The notes under the pieces are model-generated. The model had not been told where the DNA came from, searched no databases, and worked only from the letters and a program-made list of their open reading frames with translations. From Clostridium bowmanii (GTDB lineage Bacteria; Bacillota; Clostridia; Clostridiales; Clostridiaceae), in contig NZ_JAHLDL010000022.1 of the NCBI RefSeq assembly GCF_018861315.1, positions 18,085 to 82,084 on the forward strand: a stretch of 64,000 nt of DNA, written 5' to 3'. Position 1 is the stretch's first letter, and the number at the start of each line of letters is the position of its first letter. Of the stretch, positions 9,072 to 17,253 are shown piece by piece. A program made the translations under genes and the position numbers.

Positions 9072-10031
9072 TCAACCGCCTATTTGAGACATTCCCTTAA
9101 TACTCCTACTAGCACTTTCCTCCTGGAGATGATGTTCAGCTGGTTTATTAAAAATTGCTGATTTTATTGAGGCTGTAAGCATCTCTTCGTTATTTAGATA
9201 TTCTCTAAGATTTATTTCTTCCTTTGAATGAAGACATGGTTTTATTGTTCCTGTTGAAGTAAGCCTTATTTTATTACAATCTAGGCAGAATTTACAGCTT
9301 ACAGGACTAATGAAACCAATCTTTCCTTTTGCCCCTTCTAGCTTGTACAACTCCGCGGTGCTACTTTTAGGCGTCTTTATTTGAGTTAACTCAGGATGAA
9401 GTTCTAATAACTCCATAAAGCTTAACTTACTTTTTTCATACATCTTAATACCTTCACCTATAGGCATAAGCTCTATAAACCTTATTTCTACTGGTACTTC
9501 ACGAATGAAGTTTAAAAAGTCTACAAACTCTGTATCATTAATACCTCTCATTAATACCGTATTTATTTTTACAGGTTTTATCCCAAGGGTTAAACACTTA
9601 TCTATGCTTACCATTACTTTATCTAAACTTCCTATCCTTGTTATACGTTTATATTTATCACTATCAAGGGTATCAAGGCTAATATTAACCCTATTAAGTC
9701 CTGCTTTTTTTAAATCCTCTGCCATATCTGATAGTAAAACACCATTTGTAGTTATAGAAATATCATCTATTCCTGGTAGTTTGGAAGTTTCATATATTAG
9801 TTTGTCTATATTTTTCATAACAAGAGGTTCTCCACCAGTATATCTTATTTTATTAATACCTAGTGTGGTAGCTGCCTTTACAATTTTTAGTGTATCTTCA
9901 AAACGCAGAATATCATCATGGCTTAAACTTTTAATGCCCTCTTCCGGCATACAATATATACATCTTAAATTACATCTATCAGTTACTGATATTCTTAAAT
10001 AATTGATGTTTCTTCCATAACTATCTTTCAT
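9072..10031 (-). CDS. moaA: GTP 3',8-cyclase, radical SAM
   Basis: 319 aa. The radical-SAM cysteines C20-C24-C27 are in CNLRCIYC, followed by GGEP. The C-terminal cluster is CKFCLDCNKIRLT with a later Cys, and the protein ends SQIGG, the Gly-Gly tail needed for activity in MoaA. RBS GGAGGG is well placed. First enzyme of Mo/W pterin synthesis. Confidence 0.97.
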   Translation of the reverse strand: MKDSYGRNINYLRISVTDRCNLRCIYCMPEEGIKSLSHDDILRFEDTLKIVKAATTLGINKIRYTGGEPLVMKNIDKLIYETSKLPGIDDISITTNGVLLSDMAEDLKKAGLNRVNISLDTLDSDKYKRITRIGSLDKVMVSIDKCLTLGIKPVKINTVLMRGINDTEFVDFLNFIREVPVEIRFIELMPIGEGIKMYEKSKLSFMELLELHPELTQIKTPKSSTAELYKLEGAKGKIGFISPVSCKFCLDCNKIRLTSTGTIKPCLHSKEEINLREYLNNEEMLTASIKSAIFNKPAEHHLQEESASRSIKGMSQIGG

Positions 10032-10042
10032 AAAATACCCTC

Positions 10043-11959
10043 CTAAATTTCAATTATTTCCCCAATTTCGGAATAATCATAGCCACCAAGGTTATCGAGT
10101 TCTCTTTTAAACTCATCGCATCTAATTACTTTTACAAATTTGCGTACCATATCCATATTTAGAAACTCAGCAGGCACCGCAAAATCATATTCCTCATTTC
10201 CAAGCGGTATAAAATCAAGGTCCATGAGTTTTGCTGCAGAATAAACTCCAAGTCCACAATCAACATCTCCTGAAGCAACTACAGCTGCAACAGAAATATG
10301 AGTGAATTCCTCTCTTTCATAGCCATATATATCTTTTGGATTAATATCAAATTTCTTTAGGTTATAATCTAAAAATAACCTTGTACCCGAACCTCTTTGC
10401 CTATTAACAAATTTTCTACCCTTTATAGCTATATCCCTAAGTGATTTAATATCCATTGGGTTTCCTTTAGGAACTATGATTCCCTGAATTCTTTTAACAC
10501 CTTTAATTAATGCCATAGGTTTATACCCTAAATATTTTTTAAGATAAGATATATTATAGCTGCCATCCTCCATATCCAGTAAATGAATAGGCGCTATATG
10601 GGTTTCAGAACCTTTCAATGCCATTATACCTCCCATGCTTCCAACATGAGCAGATGAAAGAAAATAATTGTTGTTCTTTATATGAAAAAGATTTGAAACT
10701 ATATCTACTATTGGATCATGACTCCCAATGCATACAAGAGTATTTTCAATTTCCTCCTGGCTTCTTAGAAGCTTAACATTCACCTTTGTTCCCACTTCAT
10801 AGCCTTCTATGTTTTGTGGAATTTCTAGTACCCCATCTGCCCTAACTAAGGACATTGTTGTTCCGGCACCGCGGCCTATAGGTGTAGCAATATATTTTCC
10901 AGAAACGAAACCAATCTTAACTCTAACAAACTCTAAATATTTTAGTGTAGACATAGTACGCCTAGTAAGTGTAGCCTCAATAGTTTTTCCCTCTTCATTA
11001 TTCAGTCCTTGATAAGTACGGACTATGTTTTTACATATGTTTTCCATTACGAAATAAGCGGATACAGGAAATCCCGGTATACCAATAACAGGTTTACCTT
11101 CGATACAACCAAGAATAACAGGCTTACCAGGCTTTATAGCTACTCCATGTACATAAACTTCGCCAAGTTCTTCTATTACCTTACATGTAAAATCCTCCCT
11201 GCCAGCCGAAGAACCTGCACTTATAAGTATAATATCACATTTGTCTACTGCACTTTTTACAGCATCTTTAATTAGGGAATAATCATCTATTACTATATCA
11301 AATCTTAGAGGTATTCCTCCCCACTGCTTAACCTGCGCAGAAAATACTCTTGAATTAAACTCAATTATATCCCCAACCACTAATTCTTTCCCTGGCTCCA
11401 CCATCTCAGTTCCAGTTGGTATTATTCCAACTACTGGTCTTTTATACACCAAAATTTCATTTACCCCTCCAGCTATAATAGATGCTATATCAACTGGCCT
11501 AATTAAATGCTTTGATGGAATAATAAGTTGTGTTTGAACAATATCTTCTCCAATTGTTCTAATATGCTGCCAAGGAGTAGCACTCTTATAAATAGCTACT
11601 TTTCCACTTTCTACATTTATCAAATCCTCTACCATAATTACGCAATCATATTCTTTAGGTATAGGATCTCCAGTATCTACTACTAAATAATCAATTCCTT
11701 CTAGGAGTTTAATATGATTTCTATCTGTTGCTCCATAGGTTTTTGTACTTATGGTTGCAATCCCATCCATAGCTGAACTATTATAAAAAGGTGATGATAT
11801 TTTCGCAAAAATTGGTAAATATGAAACTCTTCCTGCAGCATCCCAAGTAACTACCTTTTCCACTTCACTCTTTATAGGAAGTAATTTATTAAAATATAAA
11901 TCAATTGCCTCTTTTAAATCCATATTAGATAAAAAAACTTCTTGAGCCAATACTCTCAT
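10043..11959 (-). CDS. MoeA fused to a periplasmic-binding-like (LysR substrate / PBP) domain
   Basis: 638 aa. Residues 1 to about 405 form MoeA, which inserts metal into adenylylated pterin (SSAMDGIA, GDPIP, SAGSSAGREDFT, GIPGFPVSAY). Residues about 410-638 form a PBP-like domain (GSHDPIVDIV, QRGSGTRLFLDY, ASGDVDCGLGV) like those that bind molybdate or tungstate. The second moeA lies next upstream. The pair may discriminate Mo from W. The start is unsure, because GGGAG directly abuts the ATG and a TTG 12 bases later is better spaced. Confidence 0.9.
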   Translation of the reverse strand: MRVLAQEVFLSNMDLKEAIDLYFNKLLPIKSEVEKVVTWDAAGRVSYLPIFAKISSPFYNSSAMDGIATISTKTYGATDRNHIKLLEGIDYLVVDTGDPIPKEYDCVIMVEDLINVESGKVAIYKSATPWQHIRTIGEDIVQTQLIIPSKHLIRPVDIASIIAGGVNEILVYKRPVVGIIPTGTEMVEPGKELVVGDIIEFNSRVFSAQVKQWGGIPLRFDIVIDDYSLIKDAVKSAVDKCDIILISAGSSAGREDFTCKVIEELGEVYVHGVAIKPGKPVILGCIEGKPVIGIPGFPVSAYFVMENICKNIVRTYQGLNNEEGKTIEATLTRRTMSTLKYLEFVRVKIGFVSGKYIATPIGRGAGTTMSLVRADGVLEIPQNIEGYEVGTKVNVKLLRSQEEIENTLVCIGSHDPIVDIVSNLFHIKNNNYFLSSAHVGSMGGIMALKGSETHIAPIHLLDMEDGSYNISYLKKYLGYKPMALIKGVKRIQGIIVPKGNPMDIKSLRDIAIKGRKFVNRQRGSGTRLFLDYNLKKFDINPKDIYGYEREEFTHISVAAVVASGDVDCGLGVYSAAKLMDLDFIPLGNEEYDFAVPAEFLNMDMVRKFVKVIRCDEFKRELDNLGGYDYSEIGEIIEI

Positions 11960-11991
11960 CTCCCTTTGTCCCTATAGTTAATCCTATAATT

Positions 11992-13299
11992 TTATAGTTT
12001 GTAAACTTGAACTATTTGACCTTCCTTTAAACCTTCTACATTTTTGTCTATAACAACATATCCCCATGCCTTTGAAAATACTGATATTAACCCAGATTTA
12101 CCAAACACAGGTTTTGCAACCACCACATTTCCCATTGTTTCAAGCTCTACAGGTAAATATTCCTCTCTCCCTTTAGCACTATGGTAATTTATACTCATTA
12201 CTGCATTCGTTCCATATATTTTTTCGCTTTGAGATGTTAATCCATATAAATATTCTTTAACAAGTACCTTATATACAATGGAGCATGCAAGTGGATGTCC
12301 TGGCAGTCCAAATATTATTTTCTCACTATGTTTTCCTATTATAGTTGGTTTTCCAGGTTTTACTGCTATACCATGTACCAAAATCTCTCCATCGTCGTAG
12401 GACGATATAACCTTTAAGGTCTGGTCCTTCTTACCTACGGAGCTTCCTCCTGAAATCAATACCATATCACATTCATTAAAAGCTCTATCAACTGTATTCT
12501 TTAAATCATTATATTCATCTTTAATAATTCCATAACTTACTGGCTGCATTCCATCCTCAAGAAGCAAGGACCAAATCAGATGTGTATTTATGTCTCTTAC
12601 CTGACCTATGGATGGTTTTGCTTCACAAGGCACTACTTCATCTCCAGTTGAAATAATGGCAACCCTAGGTCTTTTATAAACTGTTACCTCAGAAATTCCG
12701 ATACTTGCAAGGACACCTATCTCATAGGGTCTTAACTTATCCCCTTTTTTTATAACAATATCCCCAGCACTTATATCCTCACCAACCTGTATTACATTCT
12801 CTCCCATGGCTACGGGTGAATAAATTAGTATTGTATCCGCATCCATTTCATGGCTATCCGCATCCATTTCATGGCTGTCCGCATCCATTTCATGGCTGTC
12901 CGCATCCATTTCATGGCTGTCCGCATCCATTTCATGGGTGTACTCAATCATAACAGCACCATCTGCGGATCCAGGAAGCATTCCTCCTGTTGGCACATAC
13001 ATACACTCACCCAAAGCTATATCTGAGGGTGGTACCTTTCCCATTAAAACCTCCCCTTTTAATTCAAGCATGGAAGGCATTGATTCACTAGCTCCGTTCA
13101 CATCTCTTGAACTCACTGCATAACCATCTACTGTTGACCTTTTGAATTCTGGTATATTACATTCTGCTTTTATATCACTAAAACTAATTCTAGAAGCACT
13201 TTGCAGAATATTAATTTTTTCACATCCAAGTGTGTGAGTAAATGAACTATCTATTATTCCTTTAGCTTCCTTTACAGATACCACATTAAAAAGTTCCAT
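11992..13299 (-). CDS. moeA: Molybdopterin molybdenumtransferase with a heptad-repeat insertion
   Basis: About 435 aa. MoeA inserts Mo or W into MPT-AMP. Motifs are STVDGYAV, VPTGGMLPGSADGAV, ISTGDEVV, ISGGSSVGKKDQT and GLPGHPLACSI. Around residues 120-155 there are five copies of HEMDADS, an acidic/His repeat not usual in the family. The start is taken at the second Met, where GGGGG is eight bases upstream; an ATG two codons earlier is possible. It is the first of two moeA genes in the operon. Confidence 0.95.
   Translation of the reverse strand: MELFNVVSVKEAKGIIDSSFTHTLGCEKINILQSASRISFSDIKAECNIPEFKRSTVDGYAVSSRDVNGASESMPSMLELKGEVLMGKVPPSDIALGECMYVPTGGMLPGSADGAVMIEYTHEMDADSHEMDADSHEMDADSHEMDADSHEMDADTILIYSPVAMGENVIQVGEDISAGDIVIKKGDKLRPYEIGVLASIGISEVTVYKRPRVAIISTGDEVVPCEAKPSIGQVRDINTHLIWSLLLEDGMQPVSYGIIKDEYNDLKNTVDRAFNECDMVLISGGSSVGKKDQTLKVISSYDDGEILVHGIAVKPGKPTIIGKHSEKIIFGLPGHPLACSIVYKVLVKEYLYGLTSQSEKIYGTNAVMSINYHSAKGREEYLPVELETMGNVVVAKPVFGKSGLISVFSKAWGYVVIDKNVEGLKEGQIVQVYKL
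12841..12945 (-). repeat. 21-bp tandem repeat inside moeA
   Basis: Four near-identical 21-bp units plus a diverging fifth encode HEMDADS repeats. Units differ by single bases. The unit length is a multiple of three, so copy-number change keeps the frame. Confidence 0.93.
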
Positions 13300-13334
13300 T
13301 GTCATTCCCCCTAGTGCTTAAGTTTTAGTATGTT

Positions 13335-13430
13335 AATTTAGTTGTAGCACCGACTATTTAGTCGCACACTTGCTATTTTGGTAGCACTTACTATTTGGTA
13401 GCGCTCGCTACTTGGTAGCGCACTCGCTAG
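13335..13430. repeat. Degenerate 17-bp tandem repeats between moeA and mogA
   Basis: Successive units such as GGTAGCACTTACTATTT, GGTAGCGCTCGCTACTT and GGTAGCGCACTCGCTAG, with more diverged copies to the left. The array fills the moeA-mogA gap and runs into the last codons of mogA. Confidence 0.75.
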
Positions 13431-13899
13431 CCTCTCCTTTCAATATATCAATTCCATGTGGAATTGCAGGTAATACAAACCCCAAATTTTCTACAGCAGC
13501 TTTTGGGCTACCAGGAAGATTAATAATTAAAGTCTTCCCGCGAATTCCTGCAATACTTCTTGAGAGCACTGCCTTTGGTGTAATTTGGAGTGATTTCATT
13601 CTCATAGCCTCGCCAATACCAGGCACATATTTTTCAATTACATTTTTAGTAGCTTCTGGAGTAACATCCCTTTGTGAAAACCCTGTCCCTCCATTAGTTA
13701 AAATTAAGTCCACCTTAAGCTCATCACATAAATAGATAAGTTCTCTTTCTATTTCTCGAATTTCATCAGGAATCATTTTATAATAACTTATAATAAATCC
13801 CTTGCCTTCTAATTCACTTCTAATTGCAGGACCCGTACCATCTATTCTTTCTCCTCGAAAGCCATTATCACTCATGGTCAATATTGCTGTTTTTATCAT
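13408..13899 (-). CDS. mogA: Molybdopterin adenylyltransferase (MogA/MoaB family)
   Basis: About 163 aa. It adenylates molybdopterin before MoeA inserts the metal. Motifs are TMSDNG, the catalytic loop LTNGGTGFSQRDVTPEA and NLPGSPKA. The start is taken at the ATG eight bases after GGGG; one two codons earlier is possible. It overlaps the tupC end by about 30 bases. The last residues (SECATK) fall in the 17-bp repeat array, so the C-terminal tail may be recent. Confidence 0.93.
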   Translation of the reverse strand: MIKTAILTMSDNGFRGERIDGTGPAIRSELEGKGFIISYYKMIPDEIREIERELIYLCDELKVDLILTNGGTGFSQRDVTPEATKNVIEKYVPGIGEAMRMKSLQITPKAVLSRSIAGIRGKTLIINLPGSPKAAVENLGFVLPAIPHGIDILKGEASECATK

Positions 13900-14602
13900 G
13901 TTCATCGCCCCTTTTTAAAATTTGTCTTAACAACTTATGCTCAGGAAACTTAAGAACCTTATTTTTTTCTCCTTGTTCAATAATCCTTCCCTTATCTAAA
14001 AATATAACAAAATCAGCTACTCTCTCTGCTTGCAAAAAGTCATGAGTAACTAAAATAACACTTCTCTTGCCTTTAGCCATAGCTTTTATAAGTTTTTCGG
14101 CTCTTAAAGTACTTTCAATGTCCATACTGGCTGTTGGTTCATCCAAAAAAGTCATCTTCGTTTCCAAAATTGCTGTTCTAAGGAGTGACACCTTTGCCTG
14201 TTCCCCACCCGATAACTCTCTAGTATTTTTATTAAGCAAGTCATCTATTTCAAAGCAGTTCACGTATAAACTTATTCTTTCCTCAATTGCTTCTTTATCG
14301 AATTTTCTGAATTTAAGTCCCATTATTATATTATCAATTACTGAAGAATTGAATAAATATGGACTTTGAAGCATAACTGATATGTCACTTTTCACAAATT
14401 CGCCAAATGCTTTATTGTCATATAATACAGTTCCCCTTATAAAATCCTCAAGACCTGAAACACATTGCAAAAGTGTAGTCTTTTCACTACCATTTAAACC
14501 AAGCAATGCATAGACATAGCCTTCTTTAAAATTTAACTCATCTATATTTAATACTTCTTTTCCATTATACTCTTTACATACATCTATCAATTTAATATTC
14601 AT
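13868..14602 (-). CDS. tupC: Tungstate ABC transporter ATPase, Walker A altered
   Basis: 244 aa ABC ATPase following tupA and tupB. Signature LSGGEQAKVSLLRT, Walker B MTFLDEP and the switch His (LVTHD) are intact. Walker A reads GLNGSEKTT. The glycine just before the catalytic Lys41 is Glu40 (codon GAA), although the family has GxxGxGKT/S there. This should impair ATP binding unless compensated, and may be a decaying gene or a base error (GGA to GAA). TupB beside it is also damaged. Confidence 0.85.
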   Translation of the reverse strand: MNIKLIDVCKEYNGKEVLNIDELNFKEGYVYALLGLNGSEKTTLLQCVSGLEDFIRGTVLYDNKAFGEFVKSDISVMLQSPYLFNSSVIDNIIMGLKFRKFDKEAIEERISLYVNCFEIDDLLNKNTRELSGGEQAKVSLLRTAILETKMTFLDEPTASMDIESTLRAEKLIKAMAKGKRSVILVTHDFLQAERVADFVIFLDKGRIIEQGEKNKVLKFPEHKLLRQILKRGDEHDKNSNIDHE

Positions 14603-14612
14603 ACGCTATCAC

Positions 14613-15050
14613 CTATTTTTCATCTATCTTACTAAGTCCATGCAAAATAAAATTGACCATAAATGCAACAAACAGTAATATAATTCCTATAGTAATGGCC
14701 TCAGAAATTGCCCTTCCACGACCTCCTATTGCGGACACAGTAAGTCCGAATACTATTGGAAATACTAGAAGACCTTGAGCTATAATCATTGCCGTAGGAG
14801 TGTATAACAGTTCAAAATGGCCTAGTGGTCCCTTCCTTGAAAGCACTAGATAAACCACTAGTCCCATTAGTACTGGCGGAATAATCATAGAAGTTTCAGA
14901 TAATCTTACAATATATTTTTTTATCCTAAAATCTTTTAAGGCAAGAGGTATTGCAAGTAACGTCCCTGCCATTGATGCTATTAATGTTGCAGTAATTGAA
15001 ACAAACAAAGATAAAAAAACTATATGTGCAACTTCTCCATAATAACTCAT
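14613..15050 (-). pseudogene. tupB: Tungstate ABC transporter permease, internally deleted
   Basis: 145 aa, whereas TupB permeases are about 220-230. The N-terminal membrane segments (to ..GLTVSAIGG) and the C-terminal one (AITIGIILLFVAFMVNFILHG) align in one frame. The region between, which should hold the EAA coupling loop that docks the ATPase, is missing. RBS AGGTGA and ATG are good, so a protein is probably made. Without the EAA loop it is unlikely to work as a normal ABC permease. Called a pseudogene on that reasoning; a minimal permease cannot be excluded. Confidence 0.6.
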
Positions 15051-15077
15051 AAAATCACCTATTTTTTCGCATTAGTC

Positions 15078-15905
15078 CTAATTTGCATTAGGTACAAATA
15101 AAGGCATGCCATATTCACCTATAAGCTTTTGTCCTTTATCAGAAAACATCCAATCGATAAATTCGTTTTCTTCTTTTACTTTAATTTTGTTCTTACTATC
15201 ATCCATTCTTAATAAAGCATACTGATTTAATAAATCCTTTCCCTTTTCAGTAACAATATCCAAATCTAATGTAGACTTCATATTTAAATATGTAGCTCTG
15301 TCTGTCAATGTATAAGCTTTTTTCTCAGATGCCATTGTAAGTACCGCTCCCATTCCTTTTCCTGCTGATATATACCATTTTCCAGTAGGTGTTATTCCTG
15401 CAGACTTCCATATAGCAAGTTCTTTCCTATTAGTACCTGATTTATCCCCTCTAGATATAAAGTTTGCTTTACTGCTACTAATTAATTTTAATGCAGCAAG
15501 TGCATCACTTGGAGCTTTCTCTTTAAGTTTTGCAGGATCATCTTTTGGTCCTACTAATACAAAGTCATTATACATCACTTCAAGCCTTTCTGTGGCAAAT
15601 CCATCTTTAACAAATTGAAGTTCTTGAGACGTTGCATGTACAAGCAATGTATCCGCATCTCCACGCTTTGCAACTTCTAAAGCTTCTCCTGTTCCTTTAG
15701 CGAGTACCTTAACTGTAATACCTGTGTCTTCTTTAAATAATGGCAGCAAATAATCCAAAAGTCCTGAATCCTGAGTGCTTGTTGTGGTTGCAAGTACCAT
15801 AGACCTCTCTTTTTTTGAACATGCAGTTATAGTAAAAACCATAACAACACAAAGTGATATTACTAATAAATCCTTGAAACGACCTTTACTTTTTAATATT
15901 GACAT
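15078..15905 (-). CDS. tupA: Tungstate-binding lipoprotein
   Basis: 275 aa extracytoplasmic binding protein. The signal ends in lipobox ITAC (Cys29). The ligand-site motif TTTSTQDSGLLD and the segments HATSQELQFV, FISRGDKSGTN and TLTDRATYL are those of TupA/WtpA-type proteins. It is the first gene of the tungsten cofactor run and follows a Moco/Tuco-like leader. RBS AAGGAGG precedes the ATG. Confidence 0.93.
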   Translation of the reverse strand: MSILKSKGRFKDLLVISLCVVMVFTITACSKKERSMVLATTTSTQDSGLLDYLLPLFKEDTGITVKVLAKGTGEALEVAKRGDADTLLVHATSQELQFVKDGFATERLEVMYNDFVLVGPKDDPAKLKEKAPSDALAALKLISSSKANFISRGDKSGTNRKELAIWKSAGITPTGKWYISAGKGMGAVLTMASEKKAYTLTDRATYLNMKSTLDLDIVTEKGKDLLNQYALLRMDDSKNKIKVKEENEFIDWMFSDKGQKLIGEYGMPLFVPNAN

Positions 15906-15949
15906 AAAAAAATCCTCCTTTATATTTTTGTATATAAAAGAGAATGATA

Positions 15950-16050
15950 ATTAAGCATCCCCCTTTTCAAATGGAAGGCTAAATCGTTTTCAATTTAACC
16001 CTAACGGTCATAATTCCATAGCATCCCTTAGGAAATATGACTCGGAGAAT
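15950..16050 (-). promoter_or_regulatory. Moco/Tuco-like riboswitch leader upstream of tupA
   Basis: On the minus strand CCTAA pairs with TTAGG around a short variable arm. GGTTAAAT then pairs with ATTTAGCC, followed by CCTTCC and GAAAAGGGGATGC. This order resembles the E. coli moaA leader (CCUGG/CCAGG stem, GCGAAG hairpin, CCUCCC, GGAAAGGUG). The arm corresponding to P3 is much shorter, as described for the tungsten (Tuco) variant. The match was made by eye. Confidence 0.55.
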
Positions 16051-16107
16051 AAATGATAAATAAAATTTTTATACCAATAATATATCATAAACAGCTTAAA
16101 ATGAAAA

Positions 16108-16119
16108 GGGCATATGCCC
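16108..16119. promoter_or_regulatory. Perfect 12-bp palindrome upstream of the tup leader
   Basis: GGGCATATGCCC is symmetric with no loop, which suits a dimeric protein operator better than RNA. It lies about 60 bases upstream of the riboswitch-like leader, near where the tup promoter should be. The regulator is unknown. Confidence 0.4.
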
Positions 16120-16201
16120 CTAAACCATAAACATACACTTTTGGTCAATATGTTTATAACAAAAGAAGAACCCTATTACTAGAATTCTTTTTTCAATCTT
16201 A

Positions 16202-16516
16202 TTATAGTTTTCTTTTATCCCCTTCTACCAATTTTATTCCCTCATAATCTATGTGTATTTTATCTTCACGAACCACTCTTACACTATTATCATATTTAGC
16301 GCTAATTTTTCCACCTTTTAGAAATGCTTCTTTTTCTTCATATTTTATAAAACCTAATTTTTTTAATTTTCCTAAATAATAAGCAAATTCTTGTTTCTTG
16401 TCTTTTGGATCTTGCTCATTTAATTTGTAATTTTGAATTTCAAAAGACATTCCTGGCGACATATCAGCATCATAAATATCCATCACTATCTGATTTTCAA
16501 GTTTACTTAATTCCAT
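16202..16516 (-). CDS. Hypothetical protein, 104 aa
   Basis: Soluble, charged, Lys-rich protein (MELSKLENQIVMDIYD..., ..YYLGKLKKLGFIKYEEKEAF). The middle segment reads like the recognition helix and wing region of a winged-helix protein, but this is weak. It stands alone between the tup and eut operons on the same strand. RBS AAGGGGAG precedes the ATG. Family not recognised. Confidence 0.6.
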   Translation of the reverse strand: MELSKLENQIVMDIYDADMSPGMSFEIQNYKLNEQDPKDKKQEFAYYLGKLKKLGFIKYEEKEAFLKGGKISAKYDNSVRVVREDKIHIDYEGIKLVEGDKRKL

Positions 16517-16730
16517 CTAAAACGCTCCCCTTATAATATAAAATAGTATATATTACATATATTCTAGATATTTTGGTAAATTCCTCCTAATATTATATAT
16601 TTATTTTAATTATGTTTAAAAATGAGATTATATTTTTTAATAGGGGTATTAATTGCTGTATAGATTATTATTTAATAGATTTATCCCATCATATTTTTAG
16701 AGTTTATGCCTTAATTATTAATATAAAGCA

Positions 16731-16758
16731 AAAAAGAAGCGGCAATCCGCTTCTTTTT
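16731..16758. terminator. Terminator at the end of the eut operon
   Basis: AAGAAGCGG and CCGCTTCTT with a CAAT loop, flanked by A- and T-runs on both sides, so it can act in both directions. It sits 22 bases after the eutQ stop. Confidence 0.85.
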
Positions 16759-16780
16759 CTAATTTCACAGAAAAATAAAT

Positions 16781-17233
16781 CTACTTCAAATCCGCCCAAT
16801 TAGCAGGATATGTTACAAACATAAACTTTGCATAGTTTGGAACACTAAATTGGATTTTTGAATTCTTAGGAATTAAGATTATTTCCCCTTTATTGGCTAC
16901 AACTTTTCTTCCATCAATGATTACTTCTAAAGTTCCCTCAATAACGTAATCTATTTCATCATAATTTAATGTCCAATCAAAGCTTGTCTCTTTCATCTCC
17001 ATAAGACCACATCCAAGTCTTGGGCTCTCTTCTAATGTTACAACATCAGTTAAAAGTACATCGTCTCCCTCTTTACCTGTATCAAATTTACCCATTTTTA
17101 CAGTGTCTAATTTTATTGACATTATACCACTAGGATCTACTTGCTTTTCAAATCCGCATTTATCCTTAGATAAACTTTCAGTTATTATTTTTCTCACCAT
17201 GTCTTCAATTAGTTTTGAATCTATATTTTCCAA
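16781..17233 (-). CDS. eutQ: EutQ-type cupin protein (ethanolamine utilisation)
   Basis: About 150 aa. The C-terminal half is a cupin: DEIDYVIEGTLEVIIDGRKVVANKGEIILIPKNS. The N-terminal helix (DMVRKIITESL) resembles microcompartment targeting helices. EutQ has been reported as an acetate kinase-like enzyme of the Eut system. The start is taken at a TTG with GGAGG seven bases upstream; an in-frame ATG 18 bases earlier would contain the RBS. Last gene of the operon. Confidence 0.88.
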   Translation of the reverse strand: MENIDSKLIEDMVRKIITESLSKDKCGFEKQVDPSGIMSIKLDTVKMGKFDTGKEGDDVLLTDVVTLEESPRLGCGLMEMKETSFDWTLNYDEIDYVIEGTLEVIIDGRKVVANKGEIILIPKNSKIQFSVPNYAKFMFVTYPANWADLK

Positions 17234-17253
17234 TTTAATTCCTCCATTCATTG

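Noticed and set aside
12841..12945. CRISPR array
   Set aside because: The units are contiguous and in frame within moeA; there are no spacers. No CRISPR was seen anywhere in the window.
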